A stretch of 7,274 nucleotides of DNA from Propionibacteriaceae bacterium (GTDB lineage Bacteria; Actinomycetota; Actinomycetes; Propionibacteriales; Propionibacteriaceae): positions 1 to 7,274 of the forward strand of contig JAIRKB010000223.1 of assembly GCA_031260385.1 (NCBI GenBank), in the 5' to 3' direction. The notes beneath the pieces were generated by a model. The model was not told the origin of the DNA. It saw only the letters and a program-made list of their open reading frames with translations, and did no database searches. Every line of letters starts with the position of its first letter. Position 1 is the first letter of the stretch. The position numbers and the translations under genes were made by a program. This document shows positions 5,826-7,274 of this stretch, piece after piece.

Positions 5826-7274
5826 ATGAGTGGACACCAGCCCCGGCGCCTTGGCCTACCCCTTACGTGGTTGGCGGCCGCGATTGCGCTCATCGGCGCC
5901 CTGCCCGCCTCGCTCCCCGCCCCGGCGAAAGGTCTCGATCCCTACACGGCGATCATTGACCTAGGGGTGACCAACACCCCAGGCGACGGTTATGTCGTCT
6001 TCGACCAGACCGGCAATATCCCGGCCCTCAGGTTCATGCCCGGCGCAACTGGCAAGACCTACAAGATCATCCAGACCGCGCCCGAGCGCTTCTTTGGCAT
6101 CGATGTCTTAACTGGCGGTCCGGTGACACTGGTGATCTCCGGCATTGACACCACCCACCCGATCTGGGTCAATCCGGGGAGCGACCTAACCTTGATTTTG
6201 GATGGTACGAATTACGTCCGCAGCTATATATCCGTACCAGAAACGACAGCGATCACGATCGACTCTTTGAACGACTCCGAGACCGACAAGCTCATCATCC
6301 CCTCCACCCCAGGGTCGTCGAACACCAATGCAGCCATCGGTGGTCAGGGAGCGCATACGGGCGGTCTAACCGCTCAGCCCGGCGGGGTGATCACTATTAA
6401 CGGTGGCTATATCACGATCACCGCCTCCTCGACGGGCGCCGGGATCGGTGGGGGCGGCTGTGTGCCCATGGAGTTGGGCAATCAGGCTAAAGGCTCCGGC
6501 GGGGGGGTGATCACCATTAACGGTGGGCGAATCGACATCGCCCAATATGGTTACGGCAATCCAGATGGCGGAGGGTTCGCTGGGGCGGCGATCGGTTCGG
6601 GGGGGCATTGCACCAGTTCGAGCAGTCTGTCCCCGTACGGCCCGGCTAGCCAGATCACGATTAACGGCGGCACTATCAACGTCACCCAGTATTCGAATGC
6701 CGCTGGGATCGGAGCCGGGACCTACGCTCGAGTCGGCACCATCGTCATCAATGGTGGCACCATCGACGCCAAGAGTATCCGGCTCAGCGCCGACCCCTAC
6801 GCGGGCGCGGGCGCTGCCATCGGCAGTTCGGCTGGCACCTCGGCGACCGGCCCCGCTTCTATCACCATCAACGGCGGTCAGATCAGCGCGACCACCGAGT
6901 CGGTTGGGGCTGGTATCGGCGCTTCTAATAACAACCAGCCGGTCGAGATCACCATCACCGGCGGTCAGATCTACGCCATGAGCCGCGCCGGCTCCGGGAT
7001 TGGTTACGTCAGTGACCCCAAGGGCTCCCGGATCACCATTACTGGTGGTCAGATCGTCGCCGAAAGTCAGACGGGGGCTGGCATCGGCAACTATCCGGCG
7101 ACCGCCCCCGACTTCTGTCTCGGCCCGGGAGCCGAGGTGAAGGCCTATTCGAAGACCGGCCCGGCTTTTAATGTCAGGGCCGTAGCTCCCCCGGAAGGCC
7201 ACTGCAGTGGTTATCATGTCAACGCCCAGCTCAACCAGCCCCTCTCGCCGACGAAGGCCACCCGACTCGATGTT
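5826..7274 (+). CDS. Secreted GAGIG/ITINGG beta-helix repeat protein (carbohydrate-binding-domain-like surface protein), 3' end outside the window
   Basis: ATG 5826 opens a frame with no stop through the last base, giving 483 visible residues and no C-terminus. Residues 1-34 look like a Sec signal peptide: Arg7-Arg8, hydrophobic core 11-26, and an Ala-Pro-Ala cleavage site before Lys35. Residues about 36-165 are rich in beta-forming segments (VTLVISGID, DLTLILDGTNYV, AITIDSLND). Residues 168-421 then alternate GAGIG-type motifs (168, 204, 253, 292, 329, 361, 389, 417) with ITINGG-type motifs (189, 229, 277, 306, 346, 375, 403). From memory this pattern is typical of right-handed beta-helix 'carbohydrate-binding domain' proteins of gut and oral bacteria (DUF4353/Cthe_2159-like). 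The last part, about 422-483, carries two cysteines and probably begins another domain. Wall-anchoring signals, if any, are beyond the window. A ligand or adhesive role is inferred only. It follows nahK by 164 bp and probably has its own promoter. Confidence 0.8.
   Translation, partial: MSGHQPRRLGLPLTWLAAAIALIGALPASLPAPAKGLDPYTAIIDLGVTNTPGDGYVVFDQTGNIPALRFMPGATGKTYKIIQTAPERFFGIDVLTGGPVTLVISGIDTTHPIWVNPGSDLTLILDGTNYVRSYISVPETTAITIDSLNDSETDKLIIPSTPGSSNTNAAIGGQGAHTGGLTAQPGGVITINGGYITITASSTGAGIGGGGCVPMELGNQAKGSGGGVITINGGRIDIAQYGYGNPDGGGFAGAAIGSGGHCTSSSSLSPYGPASQITINGGTINVTQYSNAAGIGAGTYARVGTIVINGGTIDAKSIRLSADPYAGAGAAIGSSAGTSATGPASITINGGQISATTESVGAGIGASNNNQPVEITITGGQIYAMSRAGSGIGYVSDPKGSRITITGGQIVAESQTGAGIGNYPATAPDFCLGPGAEVKAYSKTGPAFNVRAVAPPEGHCSGYHVNAQLNQPLSPTKATRLDV
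6327..7088 (+). repeat. In-frame repeat array encoding alternating GAGIG and ITINGG motifs
   Basis: Seven copies of a degenerate ATCACCATTAACGGTGG-like core begin at 6390, 6510, 6654, 6741, 6861, 6948 and 7032. Between them lie GGGGCTGGTATCGGC-like cores coding GAxIG. Spacing between ITINGG motifs is 40, 48, 29, 40, 29 and 28 residues. The last five intervals between successive motifs are 15, 14, 14, 14 and 14. The DNA copies differ at many third positions, so this is an old protein repeat, not a recent tandem duplication. Confidence 0.85.

Noticed and set aside
6523..6981. A 152-codon plus-strand frame rich in Ser, Pro and Arg
   Set aside because: It is an out-of-frame shadow of the repeat gene; the other plus frame has a signal peptide, a ribosome site and regular protein repeats.
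6390..7050. CRISPR-like spaced repeats
   Set aside because: Repeat cores are short, degenerate at third codon positions, unevenly spaced and in frame; they encode protein repeats.
6366..7217. A 283-codon open frame on the minus strand
   Set aside because: It lies opposite the repeat array of the surface protein. Its composition (Gly, Asp, Arg, Thr, Ala) reflects the complement of the ITINGG/GAGIG codons, and it shows no domain or clear ribosome site.

Overview
This window looks like part of a high-GC Gram-positive (Actinomycetota) chromosome, most like a host-associated Propionibacteriaceae- or Bifidobacterium-type organism. The evidence is the GC-rich codon choice, lipoprotein-anchored sugar binding, a CUT1 transporter without its own ATPase, and clear relatedness of the genes to the galacto-N-biose/lacto-N-biose (GNB/LNB) pathway of bifidobacteria and Cutibacterium. 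The genus cannot be fixed from the sequence alone. All genes lie on the + strand.

Bases 1-5661 form one catabolic gene cluster. It opens with the C-terminal 155 residues of a GNB/LNB phosphorylase (gnpA/lnpA; the rest lies upstream of the window). A 115-bp gap with an inverted repeat follows. Then come a lipoprotein solute-binding protein (586-1878), a hairpin, two ABC permeases overlapping by ATGA (1943-2851, 2848-3714), a sugar-1-phosphate nucleotidyltransferase (3719-4591) and N-acetylhexosamine 1-kinase (nahK, 4582-5661). From the known families the scheme is as follows. The binding protein and permeases import GNB or LNB released from mucin or milk glycans. GnpA phosphorolyses it to galactose 1-phosphate plus GalNAc or GlcNAc. 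NahK phosphorylates the free HexNAc at C1. The nucleotidyltransferase would then make the sugar nucleotide. The gene order and the nucleotidyltransferase type differ from the Bifidobacterium order (gltABC-lnpA-nahK-galT-galE), and no ATPase, galT or galE is visible.

Bases 5662-5825 are a non-coding, partly AT-rich spacer that probably holds a promoter. From 5826 a reading frame runs without a stop to the end of the window (483 codons visible). It is easily missed because it is open at the window edge. It encodes a secreted protein with a signal peptide and an alternating array of eight GAGIG-type and seven ITINGG-type motifs. This resembles the right-handed beta-helix 'carbohydrate-binding domain' surface proteins of gut bacteria. 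Its position directly after a glycan-salvage operon suggests, but does not prove, a role at the cell surface in contact with host glycans.

The best candidates for something less described are this repeat protein with its homopolymer tracts, the non-GalT nucleotidyltransferase inside a GNB/LNB operon, and the alternative RNA pairings in the gnpA-binding protein gap. I see no mobile element, CRISPR array, tRNA or rRNA.
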